Counted from the stretch's first letter, positions 1 to 5,803 are shown. The stretch is DNA of 5,803 bases from Mycobacterium sp. (GCA_023264755.1 JAHFVB010000139.1:4012-9814); one strand, 5' to 3'. Program-made: numbers and translations. The notes: generated from the letters alone by a model not told the origin.

Positions 1-2
1 TC

Positions 3-1175
3 GAGGTCCGGGTGCCCGACGAGGCCGTCCTGCTGCCCGGCTTCGTGGACACTCACGTCCACGTCAACGAACCGGGCACCGACTGGGAGGGCTTCGCGAC
101 GGCCACCGCCGCCGCGGCGGCCGGCGGCCTCACGACGCTGGTGGACATGCCGCTGGACTCCGACCCGGTGACCACCACCGTCGAGGCGTTGCGGGTGAAA
201 AGAGCCGCCGCCCTGGGCAATTGTCGCGTCGACGTGGCGTTCTGGGCCGGAGTAGTGCCCGACAACCTGGACGCGCTCGAGCCGCTCGCCGAGGCCGGGG
301 TACGCGGATTCAAGTGCTTCCTCGCCGACTCGGGCAACCCGAACTTTCCGCACCTCACGCCCGCTCAGTTCCGGGTGGCGATGGCCAGAATCGCCGAGCT
401 CGACTCGGTGCTGTTGGTCCACGCCGAGAGCCATCAGGTCATCGCCGACGGAGTCGCTCCACACGGGCGAAGCTACGCGTCGTTCCTTGGCTCCCGGCCC
501 GAGACGGCCGAAACCGACGCGGCGGCACTGGTGGTCGAGACGGCCGCCGCCACCGGGGCGCGGGCACACGTCGTGCACGTCTCGAGTGCACGGGTGTTGC
601 CGCTGCTGGCCGAGGCCAAGCGCGCCGGGGTGCCCGTCACGGCCGAGACCTGTCCGCACTACCTGACCTTCGCCGCCGAACGCATACCGGACGGGGCGAC
701 CGAGTTCGCGGCCTGCCCGCCCATTCGCGGGGCCCGGAACCGGGAACTGCTGTGGCAGGGGTTGCGCGCCGGGACGCTGGACATGGTGGTGTCCGACCAT
801 TCGCCGTGCGCCCCGGAGTTGAAGGGGGACGGTGACTTTGGGCGGGCCTTCGGCGGGATCAGTTCGCTGGAACTGGGGCCGCGCGCGCTGTGGACCCAGG
901 CCCGCGAGCGCGGCTTCGGGCTGGCCGAACTGAGCCGCTGGATGTCCGAGCGACCCGCGGCCCTGGCGGGCATGTCCGACCGAGGCCGCATCGGCGTCGG
1001 ACTGCGGGCCGATCTCTGCGTCTTCGAGCCCGAAGCCGAGGAGGTGGTCGACGTCGGCGCGTTGCGGCAGCGGCATCCGGTGAGCCCCTACGACGGCCTC
1101 GCGCTGCGCGGATCGATCCGGCAGACCTGGGTGGCCGGCGAGCGGGTGTTCGCGCGGGTCGGGGAAACCGTATGA
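3..1175 (+). CDS. allB: Allantoinase, 5' end cut off by window edge
   Basis: This enzyme hydrolyses the hydantoin ring of allantoin to allantoate in the cytoplasm, the first ureide step of purine breakdown. Numbering from the GTG codon at 12, the protein shows the cyclic amidohydrolase metal site: DTHVH (H15, H17), the lysine expected to be carbamylated in GFKCFL (K101), VHAES (H137), HVVHVSS (H189) and SDHSPC (D262). HVNEPG, VDMPL, CPHYL and the late SPYDG are further allantoinase-type stretches that favour it over dihydropyrimidinase or dihydroorotase. The family is usually about 440-460 residues. Here the first metal motif begins only 12 codons after the GTG, and the frame stays open leftward to the first base (codons from position 3 read EVR). 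The true start therefore lies outside the window and the GTG at 12 is internal. The stop overlaps the ATG of the racemase gene, and an allantoicase follows, which supports the substrate call. Confidence 0.93.
   Translation, partial: EVRVPDEAVLLPGFVDTHVHVNEPGTDWEGFATATAAAAAGGLTTLVDMPLDSDPVTTTVEALRVKRAAALGNCRVDVAFWAGVVPDNLDALEPLAEAGVRGFKCFLADSGNPNFPHLTPAQFRVAMARIAELDSVLLVHAESHQVIADGVAPHGRSYASFLGSRPETAETDAAALVVETAAATGARAHVVHVSSARVLPLLAEAKRAGVPVTAETCPHYLTFAAERIPDGATEFAACPPIRGARNRELLWQGLRAGTLDMVVSDHSPCAPELKGDGDFGRAFGGISSLELGPRALWTQARERGFGLAELSRWMSERPAALAGMSDRGRIGVGLRADLCVFEPEAEEVVDVGALRQRHPVSPYDGLALRGSIRQTWVAGERVFARVGETV
1161..1165 (+). promoter_or_regulatory. Probable ribosome binding site for the racemase gene
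   Basis: GGGGA lies six bases before the ATG at 1172, inside the last codons of the allantoinase gene. It is a reasonable Shine-Dalgarno match for a GC-rich actinobacterium and supports the ATG in the ATGA overlap as the start. It was found by eye only. Confidence 0.45.
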
Positions 1176-1924
1176 GAATCCTGGTGTTGAACCCGAATAC
1201 GTCGCCGTCGATGACGGCGGAGATCGCCGCGGCAGCCCAGGCCGCAGCGGCCGCGAGCACGGAACTCGTCTGCCTGGCTCCGCGGTTCGGCACGGCGGCC
1301 ATCGACTCCGCCGCCGAGAGCTACCTGTCGGCGGTCGGTGTCATGGACGTCGTCACCAGCCTGCTGGACTCGGGTGCCTTCGACTACGACGCGGTGGTGC
1401 TGGCCGGATTTGGCGAACACGGCCGCGACGCGCTGGCCGAAATGCTGTCGGTGCCGGTGTTCGACATCGCCGAATGTGCGGCCCACGTGGCCCACTTGAT
1501 CGGGCGCAGATTCTCGGTAGTCACCACCCTGGCCCGCTCGATCGCGCCGATCGAGGACAGGCTGCTGCTGGCCGGACTCGACGCGCACTGCGCCTCGGTG
1601 CGCGCCTGCGGGCTCGGCACCGCCGAGGTCGACGCCGATCCCGCCGCGGCGGTCAAGGCCATCGTCGACGAGGCGGCCCGGGCGGTCGCCGAGGACGGGG
1701 CCGACGTCATCTGTCTGGGCTGCGCGGGCATGGCCGGAGTGACCGCTGCGATCTCGCACGAGTTGGGGGTGCCCGCCGTGGACGGGGTGGCCGCCGCGAT
1801 CGCGTTGGCGCAGGCCGTCGTCGGTCTTGGTTTGTCCACCAGCAAGATCGGCGTCTACGCCCCAGGGCCGGCCAACCCGCGTAGCCACTGGCCGCTCTCG
1901 CAGGCATTGGGGCTTGGGTCGTGA
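1172..1924 (+). CDS. Hydantoin/allantoin racemase-family protein (Asp/Glu racemase superfamily)
   Basis: The product is 250 residues, normal for the hydantoin racemase family. It opens with the family signature MRILVLNPNTSPSMT (1-15), which contains the N-terminal phosphate/carboxylate-loop-like NPNTS. A second half-domain carries VICLGCAGMAG (179-189), where C184 matches the second catalytic cysteine of the family. GVPAVDGVAAAI (199-210) is also typical. Between allantoinase and allantoicase the expected job is to interconvert R- and S-allantoin so that stereospecific enzymes can use both. The oddity is the first catalytic motif: the usual A-C-F-G-D-P-G reads AGFGEHG (78-84), with glycine at position 79 where cysteine is expected, so classical two-cysteine chemistry looks incomplete. 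The start is set by the ATG overlapping the allantoinase stop, and an open frame further upstream is shadow coding. The family is certain from sequence, but the substrate is inferred from neighbours. Confidence 0.85.
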   Translation: MRILVLNPNTSPSMTAEIAAAAQAAAAASTELVCLAPRFGTAAIDSAAESYLSAVGVMDVVTSLLDSGAFDYDAVVLAGFGEHGRDALAEMLSVPVFDIAECAAHVAHLIGRRFSVVTTLARSIAPIEDRLLLAGLDAHCASVRACGLGTAEVDADPAAAVKAIVDEAARAVAEDGADVICLGCAGMAGVTAAISHELGVPAVDGVAAAIALAQAVVGLGLSTSKIGVYAPGPANPRSHWPLSQALGLGS

Positions 1925-2946
1925 GCCGCGTCGTCGGCGAGGTGGATCTCGCGTCGCGAGTGATCGGCGGCAGTGTCGTCGCCGCCAGCGACGAGTCCTT
2001 CGGGTTCAAGGAAAACCTCATCGACCCAAGCGAACCGGCCTTCGTGCCGGGCACCTTCGACCTGCGTGGAGAAGTCGTCGACGGCTGGGAGACCCGGAGG
2101 CATGCGGGCCCAGCCGGGGACTGGGTGATCGTGCGCCTGGGCGTGTCCGGCCGAGTGCACGCCGTGGACGTCGACACCCGCTTCTTCTCGGGCAACCATC
2201 CGACGGCATGCCGAGTGGACGCATGTGTGCTCGACCGGACCTCGGATCCGACCGCGTCCGACGTCGCCTGGGTTCCGTTGGTGGAATCGACCGTGCTCAA
2301 ACCGGATTCGCACAATCTGTTCCCCGTCGCACAACGGCGACGGTGGACTCACGTGCGGCTGCGGCTGGCATCCGACGGCGGAGTCGCGCGGCTGCGCGTC
2401 TACGGCGAAGTGATCCCCGACCCGGCGCAATGGGCCGACCTCACGGTCGAGGTGTCCGGGCTCGAGCAGGGCGGCCGCGTCGAATGGTGCAGTGACAGCT
2501 TCTACTCGCACGCGGCCACGCTCATCGCCCCCGACCGACCGCGCAACATGGGCGACGGTTGGGAGACCCGCAGGCGCCGCGACGTCGGACCCGAAACCCA
2601 TGATGCCGTGATGATCTCGTTCGCCGCGGCGGCGGACCTGCTTCGCCTCGAAGTCGACACCTCCTACTTCGTGTTCAACGCCTCACTCGAAGTCTCCGTC
2701 GTCGGGACCACGGCGTGTCCCGATCGGGAAAACGGTTGGGCGCTGGTGCCGTTCGACGTGCCCGTGTTGCCGCGCACGCGATTGGTGGCCGATGCGCGCC
2801 AGGTGTTCGCGGTGTCGGCCACCGACCTCACGGCGCTGCGGGTGCAGGCCTACCCCGATGGGGGGATCGCCCGGGTGCGCGCCATCGGGCGGCCCACCGC
2901 GGCAGGCGTCGCGCGCCTGCGCCAACGGTGGGAAGAGTCGTCGTGA
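1921..2946 (+). CDS. alc: Allantoicase (allantoate amidinohydrolase)
   Basis: This enzyme cleaves allantoate to ureidoglycolate and urea in the cytoplasm. The 341-residue length is typical. The protein is built of two allantoicase repeats, roughly residues 9-165 and 183-325. Each has its own DGWETRR (54-60 and 212-218), a D-V-D-T-x-x-F type strand (VDVDTRFF at 82-89, LEVDTSYF at 243-250) and a closing D-G-G-hydrophobic-A-R motif (SDGGVARLRVYGE, PDGGIARVRAIGR). The N-terminal ASRVIGGSVVAASDE and FKENLIDPSEP stretches are characteristic of allantoicases. The GTG start overlaps the racemase TGA as GTGA, and ASRVIGGS beginning near residue 11 leaves little room for another start. The next gene begins on this gene's own stop. 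Because it makes ureidoglycolate, a lyase or amidohydrolase should exist elsewhere, but none is visible in this window. Confidence 0.95.
   Translation: MSRVVGEVDLASRVIGGSVVAASDESFGFKENLIDPSEPAFVPGTFDLRGEVVDGWETRRHAGPAGDWVIVRLGVSGRVHAVDVDTRFFSGNHPTACRVDACVLDRTSDPTASDVAWVPLVESTVLKPDSHNLFPVAQRRRWTHVRLRLASDGGVARLRVYGEVIPDPAQWADLTVEVSGLEQGGRVEWCSDSFYSHAATLIAPDRPRNMGDGWETRRRRDVGPETHDAVMISFAAAADLLRLEVDTSYFVFNASLEVSVVGTTACPDRENGWALVPFDVPVLPRTRLVADARQVFAVSATDLTALRVQAYPDGGIARVRAIGRPTAAGVARLRQRWEESS
2931..2937 (+). promoter_or_regulatory. Ribosome binding site that decides the GTG start at 2943
   Basis: GGAAGAG sits five bases before the GTG at 2943, inside the end of the allantoicase gene. The alternative in-frame ATG at 2955 has no purine-rich stretch at a suitable distance, so the GTG in the GTGA overlap is preferred. 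Confidence 0.5.
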
Positions 2947-3476
2947 CGACGCCCATGCTGGCCGACTGCGCCGGGCTATGGCGACGCACGCTGCTGGTCG
3001 CCTCCGATGGCACCCGCGACACGAGCACCGACGTGCGGTGGCTGCAGGGCGTCACCGGATACGTCGACACGCGGGGTTTCGCGGGCACGTTGCAGCAACG
3101 CGGTGACACCTTCGAGTGGCAGCGCGACGTCGAGCTCGGCCCGGCCGGCCCGTTCCCCGACGCTGGTGCGATGCGCTGGGACGGCGACACCTTGGTCGAG
3201 ACGGGCGTGCACGAGGACTACGTCGAGCACTGGGTGCGCGACCAGGGTGCGGGCGAACCGTGCGGCGCGCTGTTCCTCACCGGGCCGGACGGGGCCGTCG
3301 GACTGCTGGTTCGCGTCGGTGAGCACTTCGGTTGGGCCGGCGCGGGCCGGGTCGTGATCGACGCGATCGGCGGTCCCCAGTGGAATGCGCTGGGCCTCGC
3401 AACGTCGACGCACCAGGTCCAAGCCAACGGCGTGCCATGGACCATCGAGCGGAGCGAAGGAAGTATGAATTCATGA
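2943..3476 (+). CDS. Uncharacterised 177-residue HRI1-like protein in the allantoin operon
   Basis: I cannot assign a biochemical function. The predicted 177-residue product has no signal peptide or membrane segment and looks rich in beta strand. Conserved-looking points are GLWRR (11-15), DTSTDVRWLQG (26-36), YVDTR (40-44), FEWQRDV (57-63), RWDGDTLVETG (78-88), YVEHW (93-97), GLLVRVGEHFGWA (120-132) and ANGVPWTIERS (161-171). From memory, the E-T-G then aromatic-x-E-x-W pattern and the closing N-G-hydrophobic-x-W resemble the fungal HRI1 family, a lipocalin-like beta-barrel fold of unknown function, and related bacterial hypothetical proteins. It does not resemble ureidoglycolate lyase AllA despite similar size. 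GTG overlaps the allantoicase stop and is backed by GGAAGAG at 2931-2937, although an ATG at 2955 would shorten it by four residues. It is coupled at both ends to ureide and oxygenase genes, so a role in handling a purine-derived compound is plausible but inferred. That it is a real gene is likely, while the family call is moderate. Confidence 0.85.
   Translation: MTTPMLADCAGLWRRTLLVASDGTRDTSTDVRWLQGVTGYVDTRGFAGTLQQRGDTFEWQRDVELGPAGPFPDAGAMRWDGDTLVETGVHEDYVEHWVRDQGAGEPCGALFLTGPDGAVGLLVRVGEHFGWAGAGRVVIDAIGGPQWNALGLATSTHQVQANGVPWTIERSEGSMNS
3457..3463 (+). promoter_or_regulatory. Ribosome binding site of the oxygenase gene
   Basis: AAGGAAG lies nine bases before the ATG at 3473, within the tail of the preceding gene. 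It is the clearest Shine-Dalgarno in the operon and selects ATG 3473. A nearer ATG at 3465 is in the frame of the preceding gene, not of the oxygenase. Confidence 0.6.
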
Positions 3477-4510
3477 CTGGCGCAACGTCATTCACATCGG
3501 TACCGATCATCGACATCAGCGGGCTGAGGGCCCCGGATTCGTCCGAGCGCGAGCGGGTGGCGGCCGAGCTCGGGCGGGCGGCGCGCGAGGTCGGCTTCTT
3601 CTACGTCAGCGGTGCCGGCCTCGACCAGGAGCTGTTCGACCGAATGCTGGCCGCCACCAAGGAGTTCTTCGCGCTGCCGCTCGAGGAGAAGATGCGTAGC
3701 TACATCGGCCTGTCGCGGTGCCATCGCGGGTACGTGCCGGTTGGCGAGGAAGGCGTCGAAACGGGCACCCCCGACCTCAAGGAGGCGTTCGACACGGCGT
3801 TGGACCTGCCTGCCGACGATCCCGACTACCTGGCCGGCAATCCGATGTTGGGCCCCAACACCTGGCCGGAGTTGGCGGGCTTCGCCGAGGCGATCACCGC
3901 CTACTACACCGCGGTGCTCGACGTGGGGCACCGGCTGCTGTGGGCCTTCGCCGTGGCACTCGGCGAAGACCCCGACGTGTTCTCCCGTCACGCCACCAAG
4001 ACGCCGAGCCAGTTGCGGCTCGTCCACTACCCGTACAACCCGGACGCCGAGGACGTGCTCGGGATCGGCGCGCACACCGACTACGAGTGCTTCACCCTGC
4101 TCAAGCCGACGGCACCGGGACTCGAGGTGCTCAACGGGGCGGGGGAGTGGATCGACGTCCCGCCAGTGGAGGGCACGTTCGTCGTCAACATCGGCGATCT
4201 GCTCGAACTGTGGACCAACGGCGCGTTCGTGGCGACCAGCCACCGCGTCCGCAAGGTCGTCGAGGAGCGGTACTCGTTCCCGCTGTTCTTCAACGTCGAC
4301 TACGACACCGAGGTCAAGCCGCTGCCGCAGTTCGCCTCCCAGGACGGTGCGGATCGGCCGACGCTGCGCGCGGGGGAGCACCTGTTCGCCCAAACCGCAC
4401 AGACCTTCGCCTACTTGCGCAACCGCATCGATTCGGGGGAACTGGTGCTACCCGACGGGTCGTTGGCCACCGGGCAGTTCGGCCAACAGGCGCTGCAAGG
4501 GGCCGAGTAG
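3473..4510 (+). CDS. 2-oxoglutarate/Fe(II)-dependent oxygenase, isopenicillin N synthase family
   Basis: The 345-residue product is a soluble non-haem iron oxygenase of the isopenicillin N synthase type. The N-terminal substrate-side domain begins VPIIDISGL (10-18) and includes GFFYVSGAGL (41-50), EFFALPLEEK (64-73) and DLKEAFD (101-107). The jelly-roll core contains LRLVHYP (181-187), the metal site HTD (H201, D203) with distal H257 in ATSHRV, and RYS (R266, S268), which normally holds the 2-oxoglutarate carboxylate. VVNIGDLLELWTNG (237-250) is diagnostic. All iron and cosubstrate residues are intact, so it should be active. Isopenicillin N synthase itself and ACC oxidase lie in the same superfamily, as do thymine 7-hydroxylase and flavonol synthases, so substrate cannot be read from motifs. 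The ATG overlaps the stop of the HRI1-like gene, and it is the last gene of the run. Oxidation of a purine-, ureide- or pyrimidine-derived compound is an inference from position. Confidence 0.93.
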   Translation: MTGATSFTSVPIIDISGLRAPDSSERERVAAELGRAAREVGFFYVSGAGLDQELFDRMLAATKEFFALPLEEKMRSYIGLSRCHRGYVPVGEEGVETGTPDLKEAFDTALDLPADDPDYLAGNPMLGPNTWPELAGFAEAITAYYTAVLDVGHRLLWAFAVALGEDPDVFSRHATKTPSQLRLVHYPYNPDAEDVLGIGAHTDYECFTLLKPTAPGLEVLNGAGEWIDVPPVEGTFVVNIGDLLELWTNGAFVATSHRVRKVVEERYSFPLFFNVDYDTEVKPLPQFASQDGADRPTLRAGEHLFAQTAQTFAYLRNRIDSGELVLPDGSLATGQFGQQALQGAE

Positions 4511-4511
4511 T

Positions 4512-4524
4512 CCCCAGCCGGGGG
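4512..4524. terminator. Short GC hairpin between convergent genes, possible weak terminator
   Basis: Within the 16 bases separating the two convergent stops, CCCC (4512-4515) can pair with GGGG (4521-4524) around a five-base loop. GGGG at 4499-4502 could compete for the same CCCC. No T-run follows on either strand, so this is at best a weak intrinsic terminator. Mycobacterial terminators often lack T-runs. Confidence 0.25.
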
Positions 4525-4526
4525 CC

Positions 4527-5603
4527 TCAGTTGATCGGGGCGTTCACGAAGCGCAAGTCGTCGAGCATTCCGCGCGCCGCGACGATGCCCTCACCGGTCT
4601 GCCACACCTCGTTGTTGACCACGAACACGCGGTTGTCGCGAGTGGCGGACAGCTTCTTCCACGCCGCGCCGTCGAGCACGGCGGCCGCCCGCTGCTTGGC
4701 GTCGGCCGAATCGAACGACACGTAGACGATGTCGCCGTCGGCGGCCGAGAAGTCGGCGTCGGTGAGGTCCGTCGTGCCGAGCTCCACGTACGGCTGGTCC
4801 TTGAATCGTTGCGCGGCAGGACGATCCAACCCGACGGCGGCCAGCACACTGCCCGGGAAGTCGTTGGCCCCATAGACGCGCATGGTGTCCTTGGTCAATT
4901 GCACGACCGACGCCTGGAAGTGGGTGGCGTCGTTCTGAGCGCGGACCTGATCGGCGTCCTGCTTGAAGCCGTCGACCAAGCGGTTGGCGTCATCGGTGCG
5001 GCCCATCGCCGCCCCGACGGTGCGCAGCGTGTCCTGCCAGGCCGGTCCCGGCGCGCCGGTGAACACGGTCGGCGCGATCGCCGTCAGCGCGCGGTAACTC
5101 TCCGGGGTCAACGCCTCCGAGCCCAGGATCAGATCGGGGTTGAACGACTTGATCGCGTTCAGGTCGGGCGTACTACGCGTCCCGGCGGCGGGCAGGTTGT
5201 GGATGACGGTGCCGAGATAGGACGGCTGCGCTCGGGTTTGGTCGGGCGTCCCGTCGGGAAGCGCCGCGGCCACGATGCGGGCCTGCAGTCCGAGCGCGCA
5301 CAACGCGTCCAGCTGGTCTCCGGACAGCACCACGATGCGTTGGGGGTCGCCGTGTAGCTCGGTGTCCCCGGCGGCGTGGTGGACGGTGCGCTGATCGGTG
5401 TCGGGGTCCATTGGGGCGGGGCCTTGCGCACACGACTCGTCGGGTCTGCGCTGGTTGCCGAGCACTCCGGCGCCGGCGATCTTGGTGGTGCTGGTGACGA
5501 CCGCGTTGGTGGTGGACGGCGGGCCGGACTTCGAACCGCAGCCGCTGGCGAGGGTCACCGAAACGGCCGCCGTCACTGCAACTGCCGCGGCGATGCGACC
5601 CAT
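4527..5603 (-). CDS. fecB: FecB-like iron-chelate substrate-binding lipoprotein
   Basis: This is the predicted extracytoplasmic, lipid-anchored substrate-binding protein of an iron-siderophore or ferric-citrate type ABC uptake system. From the ATG at 5603 it is 358 residues, essentially the length I recall for M. tuberculosis FecB. A hydrophobic signal segment (4-19) leads to a lipobox with C22 (LASGC). A low-complexity Ser/Thr linker follows. The binding-protein fold includes QRIVVLSGDQLDALCALGL (88-106), PDLILGSEAL (156-165), IAPTVFTGAPG (176-186), HFQASVVQLTKDTMRVYGAN (228-247), GDIVYVSFD (290-298) and NRVFVVNNEVWQTGEG (324-339). Several stretches match my memory of Rv3044 almost word for word. 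The frame is open much further upstream but there encodes only the direct repeat, so those starts are rejected. A GTG at 5624 (seven residues longer, more basic n-region) is an alternative start. Neither has a clear Shine-Dalgarno. Published work on the M. tuberculosis protein concerns iron/haem binding and envelope permeability, as far as I recall. Confidence 0.93.
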   Translation of the reverse strand: MGRIAAAVAVTAAVSVTLASGCGSKSGPPSTTNAVVTSTTKIAGAGVLGNQRRPDESCAQGPAPMDPDTDQRTVHHAAGDTELHGDPQRIVVLSGDQLDALCALGLQARIVAAALPDGTPDQTRAQPSYLGTVIHNLPAAGTRSTPDLNAIKSFNPDLILGSEALTPESYRALTAIAPTVFTGAPGPAWQDTLRTVGAAMGRTDDANRLVDGFKQDADQVRAQNDATHFQASVVQLTKDTMRVYGANDFPGSVLAAVGLDRPAAQRFKDQPYVELGTTDLTDADFSAADGDIVYVSFDSADAKQRAAAVLDGAAWKKLSATRDNRVFVVNNEVWQTGEGIVAARGMLDDLRFVNAPIN

Positions 5604-5803
5604 CCGCTGGCTGAGGAACGGCACGTCGCCGACGGTACCAATTCCCCGGTCGCTGCGCTCCTGCCCTCCGGACCAATATCCCGGGTCGCTGCGCTCCTGC
5701 CCTCCGCCTCGATTCCCCGGTCGCTGCGCTCCTGCCCTCCGGACCAACACCCTCGCATCGCCGCCGGTCAGGCCTCCCGAACGTCGAGCTTCCTGTCAAT
5801 TAC
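5604..5803 (-). other. Upstream region of fecB, no gene seen
   Basis: These 200 bases between the fecB start and the right edge hold a three-copy direct repeat and no convincing coding sequence. Frames on the minus strand stay open here only because the repeat lacks stops, and their translations are repetitive Arg/Gly/Gln peptides in every frame. A TTGACA reads on the minus strand at 5799-5794, but no -10-like hexamer lies 16-18 bases beyond it, so I do not call a promoter. Transcription of fecB presumably begins in or beyond this stretch. Confidence 0.6.
5641..5747 (-). repeat. Three direct copies of a roughly 36-base intergenic repeat
   Basis: A 27-base core occurs at 5644-5670, 5680-5706 and 5715-5741, giving periods of 36 and 35 bases. 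Cores one and three are identical. Core two differs only at its left end, where CCCGGG replaces CCCCGG. Copies one and three are identical over an extended 36 bases (5641-5676 and 5712-5747), ending GGACCAA, while the middle copy has different flanks, giving an A-B-A layout. Read on the minus strand the core contains GGAGGGCAGGAGCGCAGCG. Intervals of 8-9 bases between cores are far too short for CRISPR spacers. I have an impression of similar GAGCGCAGCGA repeats between genes in other actinobacteria, but cannot confirm it here. Confidence 0.9.

Noticed and set aside
12..14. GTG as start of allantoinase
   Set aside because: It would leave only 12 residues before the DTHVH metal motif, where family members have an extra N-terminal beta-sandwich segment of several tens of residues. 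The frame is open to the window edge.
3332..3472. Upstream extension of the oxygenase frame to an ATG at 3332
   Set aside because: This part overlaps the HRI1-like gene and encodes Arg/Pro-rich shadow sequence. AAGGAAG at 3457-3463 and the VPIIDISGL motif near residue 10 fix the start at 3473.
2943..3476. Ureidoglycolate lyase AllA for the 177-residue gene
   Set aside because: Similar length and context, but none of the AllA motifs I know, while the W/E-T-G/NG-x-x-W pattern fits a different family.
3612..5357. Long plus-strand open frame of 581 codons across the oxygenase and fecB
   Set aside because: It runs through the oxygenase in another frame and then antisense to fecB, with Arg/Ser/Thr-rich composition typical of shadow frames in GC-rich DNA. 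Both real genes have clear family motifs.
5641..5747. CRISPR array
   Set aside because: Repeats of 27 bases are separated by only 8-9 bases and outer copies share flanks. There are no spacer-length unique sequences or cas genes.
5604..5750. N-terminal extension of fecB to a start at 5750
   Set aside because: The extension translates the direct repeat into Arg/Gly/Gln-rich peptides and would put 49 residues before a normal lipoprotein signal peptide that begins at 5603 (or 5624).
5794..5799. TTGACA -35 box for fecB on the minus strand
   Set aside because: A perfect consensus hexamer, but no -10-like hexamer occurs 16-18 bases downstream, and one six-base match is weak evidence near the window edge.

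Overview
The window reads as GC-rich actinobacterial chromosome, most likely a fast-growing mycobacterium (Mycolicibacterium or a close relative). The main evidence is the minus-strand gene at the right. Its product matches my memory of M. tuberculosis FecB (Rv3044) at many points and has nearly the same length. The strongly G/C-biased third codon positions, the GTG starts and the stop/start overlaps between genes fit the same group.

Left to centre (1-4510, plus strand): five genes run head to tail with no spacer. Each start codon overlaps the previous stop by four bases (ATGA, GTGA, GTGA, ATGA). They are an allantoinase cut off by the left edge, a hydantoin/allantoin racemase-type protein of the Asp/Glu racemase superfamily, an allantoicase, a 177-residue protein without an assigned function that resembles the HRI1 family, and a 2-oxoglutarate/Fe(II) oxygenase of the isopenicillin N synthase type. 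The first three fit ureide (purine) breakdown. The racemase would interconvert the allantoin enantiomers, allantoinase opens the ring to allantoate, and allantoicase gives ureidoglycolate plus urea. No ureidoglycolate lyase or amidohydrolase is visible, so the last two genes may act on a later or side step, which is inference.

Convergence point (4511-4526): only 16 bases separate the oxygenase stop from the end of the oppositely oriented fecB-like gene. A short C4/G4 hairpin lies there.

Right (4527-5603, minus strand): a FecB-like lipoprotein, the predicted substrate-binding component of an iron-chelate uptake system, with a signal peptide and lipobox cysteine. Positions 5604-5803, upstream of it, hold three near-identical direct repeats of about 36 bases and no convincing gene. 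In M. tuberculosis fecB is, as I recall, divergent from ctaD, so the sequence beyond 5803 may lead into that gene.

The points most worth a second look are the uncharacterised HRI1-like protein and the oxygenase embedded in the allantoin operon, the racemase lacking one of its two expected catalytic cysteines, and the three-copy repeat in front of fecB.
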